Assembly: GCF_000308575.1 (NCBI RefSeq)
Contig: NZ_BAFZ01000077.1
Span: forward strand, 1 to 64,000
From: Nocardia exalbida NBRC 100660
GTDB lineage: Bacteria; Actinomycetota; Actinomycetes; Mycobacteriales; Mycobacteriaceae
Length of the DNA stretch: 64,000 nt
Direction of reading: 5' to 3'
Shown here: piece by piece, positions 44,612 to 53,017 of the stretch
Position numbering within the stretch: position 1 is the first letter of the stretch
Layout: each line of letters starts with the position of its first letter
The notes under the pieces: generated by a model
What the model was told of the DNA's origin: nothing
The model's input: the letters and a program-made list of their open reading frames with translations, nothing else
Database searches by the model: none
Made by a program: the position numbers and the translations under genes

Positions 44612-47119
44612 GTGGTCGGAGTGGATCTGACCGAACTGCTCGACATCCCGGGGACCGACGCCGACGCGCTCTACGAGTCGTTCGGGACGTGGGCCGCCGA
44701 GCAGGGCACCCCGCTCTACCCGGCGCAGGACGAGGCGCTGCTCGAGCTGGCATCCGGATCCAACGTCATCCTCGCCACCCCAACCGGATCCGGGAAATCG
44801 CTCGTCGCGGTCGGCGCGCATCTCTTCGCCCTCACCCAGGGGCTGCGCACCTACTACACCGCCCCGATCAAGGCTCTGGTGAGCGAGAAATTCTTCGCTC
44901 TCTGCGAGGTGTTCGGCGCCGAACGCGTCGGCATGGTCACCGGCGACGCCGCGGTGAATCCGGAGGCGCCGATCATCTGCGCGACCGCGGAGATCCTGGC
45001 CAACCTGGCGCTGCGCGAGGGCGCGGACGCCGCCGTCGGCCAAGTCGTGATGGACGAGTTCCACTTCTATTCCGACCCCGACCGGGGGTGGGCCTGGCAG
45101 GTTCCGTTGCTGGAACTGCCCCGCGCTCAATTCCTGCTCATGTCGGCCACGCTCGGCGAGGTCGACTTCTTCGCCCGCGACCTGGAGCGCCGGACCGGCC
45201 GCTCCACCGCGATCGTCGCGGGTACCGAGCGGCCGGTGCCGCTGAGATTCTCCTACGCCCGCACCCCGATCACCGAGACCCTCGAGGAACTCGTCACCAC
45301 CCACCAGGCTCCGGTGTACGTCGTGCACTTCACCCAGGCCGCCGCGCTGGAGCGCGCTCAGGCGCTGACCAGCGTGAATTTCGCGACGCGCGCCGAGAAG
45401 GACGCGATCGCCGGCGCGCTGGGCGAGTTCCGGTTCGCCGCGGGCTTCGGCAAGACCCTGTCGCGGCTGATCCGGCACGGCATCGGCGTGCATCACGCAG
45501 GCATGCTGCCGAAGTACCGGCGCCTGGTGGAACGTCTCGCCCAGGACGGTCTGCTGAAGGTGGTGTGCGGCACCGACACCCTCGGCGTCGGCATCAACGT
45601 GCCCATCCGCACGGTGCTGCTCACCGGGCTGACCAAGTTCGACGGCGTACGCACCCGCAGGCTCAAGGCACGGGAGTTCCATCAGATCGCGGGCCGTGCG
45701 GGCCGGGCCGGTTACGACACCATGGGCACCGTGGTCGTGCAGGCACCCGAACACGAGGTGGAGAACACCCGGCTGCTGGCCAAGGCGGGCGACGATCCCA
45801 AGAAACAGCGCAAGGTACAGCGGCGCAAACCGCCGGAAGGCTTCGTGTCCTGGAGCGAGGAGACCTTCGACCGCTTGGTTGCCGCGCAGCCCGAGCCGAT
45901 GGTGTCGCGTTTCACGGTGACCAACGCCATGCTGCTGAACGTGATCGCCAGGCCGGGCAACTGCTTCACCGCCATGCGTCACCTGCTCGAGGACAACCAC
46001 GAGCCGCGTCCCGCCCAGCGCAGGCACATCCTGCGCGCCATCCGGCTGTATCGCGCGCTGCGCGACGCCGGGGTGGTGCAGCAACTGCCGGAACCGGATG
46101 CCCACGGCCGCCGCGCCCGCCTGACCGTCGACCTGCAGCGCGATTTCGCCCTCGACCAGCCGCTGTCGCCGTTCGCGCTGGCCGCGCTGGACCTGCTGGA
46201 CAAACAGTCTCCGAGTTATACCCTCGACGTGGTGTCGCTCATCGAATCCACCTTGGAGGATCCGCGCCAGCTGCTGATGGCCCAGCAGCACAAGGCTCGC
46301 GGCGAGGCCATCGCGGAGATGAAGGCCGACGGCATCGACTACGACGAGCGGATGGAACTGCTCGAAGAGGTGACCTGGCCCAAACCGCTGGCCGAGCTGA
46401 TCGAACCGGCGTACGAGACCTATCGCGCAGGCCACCCGTGGGTGTCGGAATTCGCGCCCGCACCCAAGTCGGTGGTGCGCGACATGATCGAACGCGCCAT
46501 GACCTTCGCGGAGCTGATCTCCTTCTACGAGCTGGCCCGCTCCGAGGGCGTGGTGCTGCGCTACCTCGCCGACGCCTACCGCGCGCTGCGGCGCACCGTG
46601 CCGGAGTCGGCACGCACCGAGGAACTCGACGACATCACCGAATGGCTCGGAGAGCTTGTGCGCCAAGTGGATTCGAGTCTGCTCGACGAGTGGGAGCAAC
46701 TGACCAACCCGGGTGCGGAGACCGACGCCGACCAGCTCGCCTTCGGCGCGGAAACGGTGCGCCCGATCACCGCCAACGAGCGCGCCTTCCGGGTCATGGT
46801 CCGTAACGCGATGTTCCGCCGCGTCGAACTGGCCGCGTTGCGACGCTGGGACGACCTGGCCGAACTGAGCCCCGGACCGGATTGGGCCGAGGCGCTCGCG
46901 GACTACTACGCGGAGTACGAGCGGATCGGCACGGGCCCCGACGCCCGAGGTCCGCAACTGTTCCAGGTGGAACGAAGACCCGGATTCTGGCAGGTGCGCC
47001 AGGTGCTGGACGACCCGGCGGGCGAGCACGGCTGGTCGATCGACGCGGTGGTCGATCTCGCCGAGTCCGACGCCGCGGGCGAAGTCGTCTTCGATGACGT
47101 CACCGTGTCCGCCGGCTGA
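44612..47119 (+). CDS. DEAD/DEAH-box helicase with C-terminal DUF3516
   Basis: An 835-residue Ski2-like superfamily II helicase. Motif I ATPTGSGKSLVAVGAHLFAL (near 55), Ia YTAPIKALVSEKF, II MDEFHFYSDPDRG, III LMSATLGEVDFF, then HHAGMLPKYRRLVERLAQDG, V GTDTLGVGINVPIRTV and VI HQIAGRAGRAGYD. DUF3516 fills residues about 390-830. The family is actinobacterial and thought to act on RNA, without proof here. GTG 44612 is used; GTG 44621 (VDLTELL) is an equally good start. Confidence 0.88.
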   Translation: MVGVDLTELLDIPGTDADALYESFGTWAAEQGTPLYPAQDEALLELASGSNVILATPTGSGKSLVAVGAHLFALTQGLRTYYTAPIKALVSEKFFALCEVFGAERVGMVTGDAAVNPEAPIICATAEILANLALREGADAAVGQVVMDEFHFYSDPDRGWAWQVPLLELPRAQFLLMSATLGEVDFFARDLERRTGRSTAIVAGTERPVPLRFSYARTPITETLEELVTTHQAPVYVVHFTQAAALERAQALTSVNFATRAEKDAIAGALGEFRFAAGFGKTLSRLIRHGIGVHHAGMLPKYRRLVERLAQDGLLKVVCGTDTLGVGINVPIRTVLLTGLTKFDGVRTRRLKAREFHQIAGRAGRAGYDTMGTVVVQAPEHEVENTRLLAKAGDDPKKQRKVQRRKPPEGFVSWSEETFDRLVAAQPEPMVSRFTVTNAMLLNVIARPGNCFTAMRHLLEDNHEPRPAQRRHILRAIRLYRALRDAGVVQQLPEPDAHGRRARLTVDLQRDFALDQPLSPFALAALDLLDKQSPSYTLDVVSLIESTLEDPRQLLMAQQHKARGEAIAEMKADGIDYDERMELLEEVTWPKPLAELIEPAYETYRAGHPWVSEFAPAPKSVVRDMIERAMTFAELISFYELARSEGVVLRYLADAYRALRRTVPESARTEELDDITEWLGELVRQVDSSLLDEWEQLTNPGAETDADQLAFGAETVRPITANERAFRVMVRNAMFRRVELAALRRWDDLAELSPGPDWAEALADYYAEYERIGTGPDARGPQLFQVERRPGFWQVRQVLDDPAGEHGWSIDAVVDLAESDAAGEVVFDDVTVSAG

Positions 47120-47282
47120 GCCCGCATCACCCATCGGCCCCATGTCCACGCAGGTCAGCAGCTCCGTCGCGCCAGGAGGACGGAGGTGCGCGACCATGTG
47201 GCGAACCCAGGTTTCGACGGATTCGTTTCTGGGTAAGGGCCGCTGATACTCTCTCCCCCGCTGCCCAAGCGAAAGATCAACT

Positions 47283-48398
47283 ATGCCCGAATCGCCCTAC
47301 CTTGTCATCCATCCCGAGCGTGTCCGCCAGAATTTCCGCGCGCTCGACGCCGCCCTGTCCGCGGACACGGGCGCCGCGACGAGGATCCGTTTCGCCGTGA
47401 AGGCGAGCCCGGTGCCGGCGATCGTGCGCCTGCTCGATGAGGAAGGCGCGGAATTCGATGTCGCCAGTATCGGCGAGATCGACCTCTGCCTCGGGCTGGG
47501 GGTGGCGCCGCAGCGGCTGTGCTACGGCAATCCGATCAAGAAGGCCGCGCATATCGCCCGGGCCTACGCCTCGGGCGTGCGCCGCTTCGCCTTCGACACC
47601 GAGGACGACCTGCTGCGCATAGCCGAGCACGCGCCCGGCTCCGAGGTGGAGTGCCGGTTCCTCGCCTCGGCGCCGGAGTCGCGCACACCGTTCGGCACGA
47701 AGTTCGGGTGCAGCCCGGGTGAGGCGTTGCGGCTGCTGGTCCGGGCCCGCGACCTCGGGCTCGTGGTCGCGGGGCCGTACTTCCACGTCGGCTCCCAGCA
47801 ACTGGACCCCGCCGCCTGGCGGATCGGCATCGAGCAGGCGGGCCGGATCGCCGAGGCGCTGGCCGACAAGGACATCGCGGTCGGTTCGGTGAACATCGGC
47901 GGCGGGTTGCCGATTTCCTACGCCGACCCCGCGCCCGGGCTGGGCGAGATCGCCGCTGTGGTCAAGCACGCCGCAGCCGAATTCCTTTCCGGGGATACCG
48001 GATTGGTCGTCGAACCGGGCCGGGCACTGGTCGGTTCGGCGGGCACGATTCACGCCGAGGTCGTCGGCGTCCGCACCGCGCCGGACGGACGGCGCTGGGT
48101 GTATCTCGACATCGGCCGCTACAACGGAATGGCCGAGACGGAGAACGAGTACATCGCCTACCGGTTCGTCACCGACCGGGACGGCGACCCCGTCGACGAG
48201 GCGGTGGTGGCCGGTCCGACCTGCGACGGCGACGATGTACTGTATCAACGCACGCGAGTCCTCCTACCGACCACGTTGCGAGCCGGTGATCGCGTTCGAA
48301 TCCTCGACACCGGTGCCTATACCGCGAGCTATTCGTCGGTGTCATTCAATGGTTTTCCGCCCTTGACCGTTCATGTCTCGGGCGCTGAGCGAGAGTGA
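47283..48398 (+). CDS. Ornithine/lysine/diaminopimelate-type decarboxylase (fold III PLP enzyme), probable ornithine decarboxylase
   Basis: A 371-residue alanine-racemase-fold PLP enzyme. The Schiff-base Lys40 sits in IRFAVKASPVP, the PLP-phosphate glycine loop in VNIGGGLPISY, the EPGRALVGSAG loop further on, and the active-site Cys in AGPTCDGDDVLY; FNGFPPL closes the domain. These are the ornithine/lysine decarboxylase hallmarks. Putrescine would be the product if ornithine is the substrate; lysine to cadaverine cannot be excluded. Its stop overlaps the next start (GTGA), so both enzymes act in one polyamine route. Confidence 0.87.
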   Translation: MPESPYLVIHPERVRQNFRALDAALSADTGAATRIRFAVKASPVPAIVRLLDEEGAEFDVASIGEIDLCLGLGVAPQRLCYGNPIKKAAHIARAYASGVRRFAFDTEDDLLRIAEHAPGSEVECRFLASAPESRTPFGTKFGCSPGEALRLLVRARDLGLVVAGPYFHVGSQQLDPAAWRIGIEQAGRIAEALADKDIAVGSVNIGGGLPISYADPAPGLGEIAAVVKHAAAEFLSGDTGLVVEPGRALVGSAGTIHAEVVGVRTAPDGRRWVYLDIGRYNGMAETENEYIAYRFVTDRDGDPVDEAVVAGPTCDGDDVLYQRTRVLLPTTLRAGDRVRILDTGAYTASYSSVSFNGFPPLTVHVSGAERE

Positions 48399-49609
48399 GT
48401 TTGCCCATGACGGCGGAATTCACCGGTTGGCATGTGCTGGCCGAGTTCGGTGGTGTCGACGCAGACCTCTGCGACGATCTCGAACGACTCGAATCGGCGT
48501 TGCGTGAGTCTCTGATCGCGGCGGGCGTCACCATCTGCGATGTCGTACACAAGAAGTTCGAACCGCAGGGGGTGACCGTCCTCGCGCTGTTGTCGGAGTC
48601 CCACGCCTCGATTCACACTTATCCGGAGTCCGGCGACATCTTCGTCGACGTGTTCACCTGCGGCAGCATCGGCGCCGGCGCGTCGAAAGCGGTCGAGCTA
48701 CTGCGGGACGCGTTGGCTCCCAAGGATGTTCGCATGCAGGTCATCCGCAGGGGACACGGCAGCCAGCGGATCGAGGAACCGGTGGGCGCGGGCCTGACCC
48801 GCATCTGGGACCTGCACGAGGTGATCGTCGACACGCACACCCCGTTCCAGCACATGGTCATCGCGCGGACCGAGCAGGGCATCAGCCTGTTCTCCGACGA
48901 CGACCGGCAGTCCACCGAGTTCTCCCAGCTCACCTACCACGAGGCGATGATGGTCCCCGCCTTCGTGCTGGCCGAGAAGCTGGACAAAGTGCTGATCATC
49001 GGCTCCGGCGAGGGTGTCGCCAGTCAGATGTCGGTCGCCGCGGGCGCCACCCACGTCGACCACGTCGATATCGACCAGCTCGAGGTGGAGCTGTGCGCCC
49101 GGCACCTGCCCTACGGCTACTCCAGCGACGAGCTGGCCGCCGCCGTCGAGGGCGATGGACCGATCAAGGTGCATTACGCCGACGGCTGGGACTTCCTGGC
49201 CACGGCCGCGCAGGCGGGCACCCGCTACGACGTCATCGTGATCGACCTGCCGGACGAGCGCGTCGAGGACGCGCAGCACAACCGGCTCTACGAGGCGGAG
49301 TTCCTGTCCCGATGTCGTGCGCTGCTCGCGCCCGGCGGGGTGCTGTGCGCACAGGCCGGCTGCGCGACCATGTGGCGCAACGAGACGCTGAAGCGGTCCT
49401 GGGAGCGTTTCCACGAGCAGTTCGGCACCGTCGTGCACTACGGCAGCGACGAGCACGAGTGGTCGTTCCTGTTCGGGCTGGTGGACACGGTCGACGATCC
49501 GGTCGGCGGGATGACCGATCGTCTGGCGCGGTTGCCCTACCGGCCCGAGACCATCGACGCGCGGGCGCTGGTGCGCGGCGCGATCGAACCGCACGCGCTG
49601 CGGGTCTAG
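48395..49609 (+). CDS. speE: Fused S-adenosylmethionine decarboxylase (SpeD) - polyamine aminopropyltransferase (SpeE)
   Basis: A 404-residue bifunctional protein. Residues 5-120 are a class 1b bacterial AdoMet decarboxylase: the self-cleavage site is Glu68-Ser69 in LLSESHASIHTYPESGD, with His74 and Cys89 (FTCG) at the catalytic positions. Residues about 135-400 are a spermidine-synthase fold with SAM loop IIGSGEGVASQM, acidic VDHVDIDQLE and DLPDERVEDAQHNRLYEAEF. One chain could therefore make decarboxylated AdoMet and transfer its aminopropyl group to the diamine from the upstream decarboxylase. GTG 48395 overlaps the upstream stop; ATG 48407 is an alternative start. Confidence 0.88.
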   Translation: MSLPMTAEFTGWHVLAEFGGVDADLCDDLERLESALRESLIAAGVTICDVVHKKFEPQGVTVLALLSESHASIHTYPESGDIFVDVFTCGSIGAGASKAVELLRDALAPKDVRMQVIRRGHGSQRIEEPVGAGLTRIWDLHEVIVDTHTPFQHMVIARTEQGISLFSDDDRQSTEFSQLTYHEAMMVPAFVLAEKLDKVLIIGSGEGVASQMSVAAGATHVDHVDIDQLEVELCARHLPYGYSSDELAAAVEGDGPIKVHYADGWDFLATAAQAGTRYDVIVIDLPDERVEDAQHNRLYEAEFLSRCRALLAPGGVLCAQAGCATMWRNETLKRSWERFHEQFGTVVHYGSDEHEWSFLFGLVDTVDDPVGGMTDRLARLPYRPETIDARALVRGAIEPHALRV

Positions 49610-49619
49610 GCCGAGGTAC

Positions 49620-49657
49620 CCGAATGCGCCGGTCCCGATCGAGACCGGCGCATTCGG
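49620..49657. terminator. Terminator hairpin of the polyamine operon
   Basis: A perfect 15-bp stem (CCGAATGCGCCGGTC / GACCGGCGCATTCGG) with an 8-base loop lies 11 bases after the aminopropyltransferase stop. There is no T-run, but the stem strength and position support transcription termination. Confidence 0.8.
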
Positions 49658-49843
49658 CGTTCGGTAGCGAAAGTTGGCACCGCAGTTCTCCTCCATCGAG
49701 CTGTAGAGGCCGTATCGAGATCTCGCGCGGCAGAGGGGAACGTAACGGTTCCGGTGCGACTTCCTGGTGACGAGTTCGGGTGCCATCGCTCGCACGCGGC
49801 CTGATGAACGCCCGAACCACCTGTTCGGCAGGGAATTCGTGGT

Positions 49844-50050
49844 TCAGGAGCGCTGCTGCTCGCGCCACCGCTCTACATCGACCCCGCCGACACCCCAATT
49901 CGACAGGGAGACTTCATCGATCACGACGTAGGTGCTCGCGGGCGCCTTGCCGAGCACGTCGTACAGCAGATCGGTGACGCCCTCGATCAGCCGCGCCTTC
50001 TGTTTGCGGGTCACGCCTTCGTCGGTGACCTTGATGTTCACGTACGGCAT
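49844..50050 (-). CDS. 4-oxalocrotonate tautomerase-family protein
   Basis: A 68-residue protein beginning MPYVNIKVTDEGVTRKQKAR; after removal of Met, the catalytic Pro1 is exposed. The length and pattern (LIEGVTDLLYDVLGKAPAST, VVIDEVSLSNWGVGGVDV) are those of 2-hydroxymuconate tautomerase homologues. The start ATG 50050 lies one base after the SDR stop, so the two are an operon. The substrate is unknown. Confidence 0.88.
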   Translation of the reverse strand: MPYVNIKVTDEGVTRKQKARLIEGVTDLLYDVLGKAPASTYVVIDEVSLSNWGVGGVDVERWREQQRS

Positions 50051-50051
50051 T

Positions 50052-50786
50052 TCAGGCCGCCCTTCCAGCGATGAACCCGCCGTCGACGGGGAGGATATGT
50101 CCGGTCGTGAATTCCGCATCGGCGAGATACAGCACAGCGGCCGTCGTTTCGGCGACTTCGCCGATGCGGTTGAGCAGTGCGAGCCCGGCGGAGGCCGGTT
50201 CGTCGCCGTCGCCGAACAGCGGCGTGCGGATGATGCCGGGGGCGACCGCGTTGACCCGGATGCCGTCGGCGGCGAGTTCGGCGGCCAGGCTGGTGGTCAG
50301 CGCGTGCACGCCGCCCTTGCTGACCAAAGCAGCCGTAGCGGGCAGCCCGGCGAGGGCATGGTCGATCAGAACGGTGCCGATATTGACGATGCTGCCGCCT
50401 CTCGCTTGCGTCAGGAATCGCCGCACCACGGCCTGCGTGGTGAAGTAGGTGCCTTTGAGGTTTCCGTTCAGATAGCCGTCCAGGTCTGCCTCGGTGACCT
50501 CGACGAACGGTTTGGCTCCGAAGATGCCCGCGTTGTTGACCAGCACGTCCACGCCGCCGAAACGCTCGACGGCGACGCCGACCAGGGTCTCTCCGGTAGC
50601 GGCCGCGCCGATATCGCCCGCCACCGTGGCCACTCGCTCCGGCGCGCCGAGCGCGGCGGCCACCTCCATCAGCTTCGCCTCGTCTCGCCCGTTGAGCACG
50701 ACGTTGTCGCCGCGTTCCACGAATGCCCGTGCGATATCGCGGCCGATCCCACTGGAGGAACCGGTCACGATGACCGTCTTCGCCAT
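50052..50786 (-). CDS. SDR-family oxidoreductase lacking the catalytic tyrosine
   Basis: A 244-residue classical short-chain dehydrogenase fold: TVIVTGSSSGIGRDIARAFV at the cofactor loop, VDVLVNNAGIFGAKPF, and a C-terminal GHILPVDGGFIAG. At the active site the expected Tyr-x3-Lys reads ALVSK (AALVSKGGVHALTTSLAAEL), so Tyr is replaced by Ala, and the Ser strand reads VNIGTVL. Catalysis must differ, or the protein is a binding protein. Start ATG 50786 has AGGA 7 bases upstream. A TetR operator lies 20 bases beyond the start. Confidence 0.87.
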   Translation of the reverse strand: MAKTVIVTGSSSGIGRDIARAFVERGDNVVLNGRDEAKLMEVAAALGAPERVATVAGDIGAAATGETLVGVAVERFGGVDVLVNNAGIFGAKPFVEVTEADLDGYLNGNLKGTYFTTQAVVRRFLTQARGGSIVNIGTVLIDHALAGLPATAALVSKGGVHALTTSLAAELAADGIRVNAVAPGIIRTPLFGDGDEPASAGLALLNRIGEVAETTAAVLYLADAEFTTGHILPVDGGFIAGRAA

Positions 50787-50805
50787 CGCTTGTCCTTTCA
50801 TATAT

Positions 50806-50817
50806 ACGACCGGTCGT
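50806..50817. promoter_or_regulatory. TetR operator upstream of the SDR-tautomerase operon
   Basis: The perfect 12-bp palindrome ACGACCGGTCGT lies 20 bases upstream of the SDR start. With its flanks (ATATACGACCGGTCGTCTT, then GAATG) it is almost identical to a second copy in front of the neighbouring TetR gene. Confidence 0.75.
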
Positions 50818-50862
50818 CTTCGAATGATGGACCGAAGACCCCGGATCGGTGTGACGCTCTGA

Positions 50863-51453
50863 TCAGGGCAGGAAGTAGTCGCCCAGCAGGCGATCCAGGC
50901 ACTTGCGCAGTGGGCCGAGGGTGCGATCGATCTTCATCCTGATCACCGCCCCCTCCCAGGATTCGAGCAGCAGATCCGCCAGTTCGCCCGCCTCGATGTC
51001 GGCGCGGATCATGCCCAGGCGTTGCCCTTGCGCGAGTTGCTCGGCGATACGGTCGCGCCACGCGGCCCATGCCTTCGACAGCGCTTCCCGCAGCAGCTCA
51101 CTGCCTTCCAGTTCACCGCCCAGGTTCGCGAGGAGGCAGCCGCCGGTGAAATCGGACGCGACGAAGTCGTCCATCAGCCGCCCGAAGAACGCCCGCAAAC
51201 CGCTCACCGGGTCCGGCGCGCCGGCGAACGCCTCGGTCAGGTTGCGTTGGACACAGAGGGAGTGATGCTCGATGATCGCGCGCCCGAAACTCTCCTTGCT
51301 GTCGAAGTAGTTGTAGAACGAACCCTTCGGCACCCCGACCCGGTCGAGGATCTGTTTGATCCCGGTGCCGTGATAGCCGCTGGTCAGGAAACCCGCGGCA
51401 CCCTCTTCGACCAGAAGCCGCCGAGTGTCTTCGCTGCGCCGAGGTCGTGCCAT
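50863..51453 (-). CDS. TetR-family transcriptional regulator
   Basis: A 196-residue regulator with helix-turn-helix TGIKQILDRVGVPKGSFYNY followed by FDSKESFGRAIIEHH, typical of the YcdC/AcrR-type group, and a C-terminal domain with GGCLLANLGGELEGSELLRE and ESWEGAVIRMKIDRT. The ATG at 51453 is the start. A palindrome identical to the one in front of the SDR gene lies 12 bases upstream of this start, so the protein probably represses itself and the SDR-tautomerase operon. Confidence 0.9.
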   Translation of the reverse strand: MARPRRSEDTRRLLVEEGAAGFLTSGYHGTGIKQILDRVGVPKGSFYNYFDSKESFGRAIIEHHSLCVQRNLTEAFAGAPDPVSGLRAFFGRLMDDFVASDFTGGCLLANLGGELEGSELLREALSKAWAAWRDRIAEQLAQGQRLGMIRADIEAGELADLLLESWEGAVIRMKIDRTLGPLRKCLDRLLGDYFLP

Positions 51454-51464
51454 GCGTTGAATAT

Positions 51465-51476
51465 ACGACCGGTCGT
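51465..51476. promoter_or_regulatory. TetR operator, autoregulatory copy
   Basis: A second perfect ACGACCGGTCGT palindrome, 12 bases upstream of the TetR start, within a 25-base stretch almost identical to the operator of the SDR operon at 50806-50817. Confidence 0.75.
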
Positions 51477-51508
51477 CTTGGAATGGCAAGAGACAGCGGC
51501 CGTGCGCC

Positions 51509-52003
51509 TCACGCCGAGGGCCCCGGCCATCCCGGCCCGGCCGGATCCGGGAAACTCGCCGGGTCTCGGCGCCACCGCGCGGAGCGAGCGGCGAAATGCG
51601 CGAGATGCTCGGCGGCGAACCGCTCCCGCTGCCAGTCCGCCGGATCCGCCGCCACCGTCCAGACATAGGTCCACACCGGAACTTTCCGGTGCTCGACGCG
51701 CACTCGGCGCAGGTCGTACTCGTCGTCCTCGAACGCGTCGAGGATCGTCCACTCCGCCGCGGTGAGACCGCTCAGCACCGCACCGCGGGTGCGTCCGAGG
51801 GGTGCGGCGACCAGCCCCGGGTAGATCCGCCGCGGCAGCGCGGCGGCGCGCCAACCGGTCAGCTCGGCCGGTTCGCTCGGCGGGACTCGTCCGAGCAGCG
51901 TCTTCAGCACTTCGGGAAACTGCAGCGTGCCGTAGACGAACAGCGCGTCATCCCGTCCGGACAGGCGGCCCAGCCGCCCGTCGCCCCACGCCGCCGATGC
52001 CAC
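51509..52003 (-). CDS. Gamma-glutamylcyclotransferase-like (AIG2/GGCT fold) protein
   Basis: A 164-residue protein with the GGCT-fold signature LFVYGTLQFPEVL near residue 21, LPRRIYPGLVAAP, and a catalytic-type Glu in ILDAFEDDEYDLRRVRVE. Such enzymes cyclise gamma-glutamylamines or act on related peptides; the substrate here is unknown. The GTG at 52003 has AGGAGG about 7 bases upstream. It lies 48 bases downstream of oxyR on the same strand. Confidence 0.85.
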   Translation of the reverse strand: MASAAWGDGRLGRLSGRDDALFVYGTLQFPEVLKTLLGRVPPSEPAELTGWRAAALPRRIYPGLVAAPLGRTRGAVLSGLTAAEWTILDAFEDDEYDLRRVRVEHRKVPVWTYVWTVAADPADWQRERFAAEHLAHFAARSARWRRDPASFPDPAGPGWPGPSA

Positions 52004-52051
52004 TTCACACCTCCTCTCACCCGGCTCGACGCGCTCCCACGGACGGCGCGG

Positions 52052-52960
52052 CTACATCGGCCGCTGAGCGCGGACGATGGCGGCCAGATATTCGTAATCA
52101 TCGGCCCGAGCAGTGGAAGTACGGAAGACCAGGCCGATGGTACGGCCGGGGGCGGGGGCGCCGAAGTGCGCGACATCCAATGTGCCGCGCGCGGTTTCCG
52201 CCGCGACGGCCATCTGCGGGATCAGCGTCACGCCGAGTCCACCGGCGACGCACTGCACCACCGTGGACAGGGACGCGGCCCGGGTATCACCGACGGCGGC
52301 AGGGTGCACGTCGGCCGAGCGGCAGGCCTCCAATGTCTGGTCGCGCAGGCAGTGCCCCTCGTCAAGCAACAGCAGCGGCTGGGCGTCCAGCACCTCCGCC
52401 GCGAGATCGGTGCGCCCGGCCAGCTCGTGACCGCGCGGCGTGACCAGCACGAATTCCTCGGTGTAGAGCGGGATCTCGACCAGGCCCGGCATCTCGGTGG
52501 GCACCGCCAGCAGCGCGACGTCCAGCACACCGGTGCGCAGGCCGTCCAGCAACCGGGCGGTCTGATCCTCGACGATCTGCGGACGCAGCTCGGGTAGCCG
52601 CTTGCGCAGTTCCGGCAGCAACCCGGGCAGCACATAAGGGGCGACCGTCGGGATGATGCCCATCCGCAGCGTGCCGCCGAGTCCGTCGCCGGTGGCCGAG
52701 GCGACGAAGCGGTCGGCGGCCTCCAGCGTCGCCATCGCCTTGGGCAGCAAGCGCATCCCCGCGGCGGTCACCAGCACCCGGCGGGTGCTCCGTTCGATCA
52801 ACTGGAGCCCGAGCCCATGTTCCAGAGCGGCGAGCGCCTGCGATAACGTGGGCTGACTCACACCGAGGCGCGCGGCCGCGGTGCCGAAATGGCGGTATTC
52901 CGCGATCGCCACGAACGCACGCAGCTGTGACAGGGTGGGCTGATAAGTCTGATCAGTCAC
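52052..52960 (-). CDS. oxyR: Hydrogen-peroxide sensing LysR-type regulator OxyR
   Basis: A 302-residue LysR-family activator. The N-terminal helix-turn-helix is at residues 20-45 (GTAAARLGVSQPTLSQALAA). The redox pair Cys204 and Cys213 in EGHCLRDQTLEAC has the nine-residue spacing of OxyR (Cys199/Cys208 in E. coli); peroxide converts it to a disulphide. GTG 52960 is preferred to the in-frame GTG 52987 because it gives the conserved short lead. It is divergent from ahpC-ahpD, its expected target. A dyad lies at the start. Confidence 0.94.
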   Translation of the reverse strand: MTDQTYQPTLSQLRAFVAIAEYRHFGTAAARLGVSQPTLSQALAALEHGLGLQLIERSTRRVLVTAAGMRLLPKAMATLEAADRFVASATGDGLGGTLRMGIIPTVAPYVLPGLLPELRKRLPELRPQIVEDQTARLLDGLRTGVLDVALLAVPTEMPGLVEIPLYTEEFVLVTPRGHELAGRTDLAAEVLDAQPLLLLDEGHCLRDQTLEACRSADVHPAAVGDTRAASLSTVVQCVAGGLGVTLIPQMAVAAETARGTLDVAHFGAPAPGRTIGLVFRTSTARADDYEYLAAIVRAQRPM

Positions 52961-52986
52961 GCCTATCAGTGTAGTGCGACTGATCA
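52950..52986. promoter_or_regulatory. Inverted repeat between oxyR and ahpC, candidate OxyR site
   Basis: TGATCAGTC at 52950-52958 and GACTGATCA at 52978-52986 form a perfect 9-bp inverted repeat 19 bases apart, overlapping the oxyR start. A further ATCAG at 52965-52969 lies inside. A TAnnnT hexamer (TACCTT, 52991-52996) adjacent on the ahpC side could be the ahpC -10 element. Confidence 0.55.
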
Positions 52987-53017
52987 CCTTTACCTTTTAC
53001 GCGCCCTTGGGCAAGAT

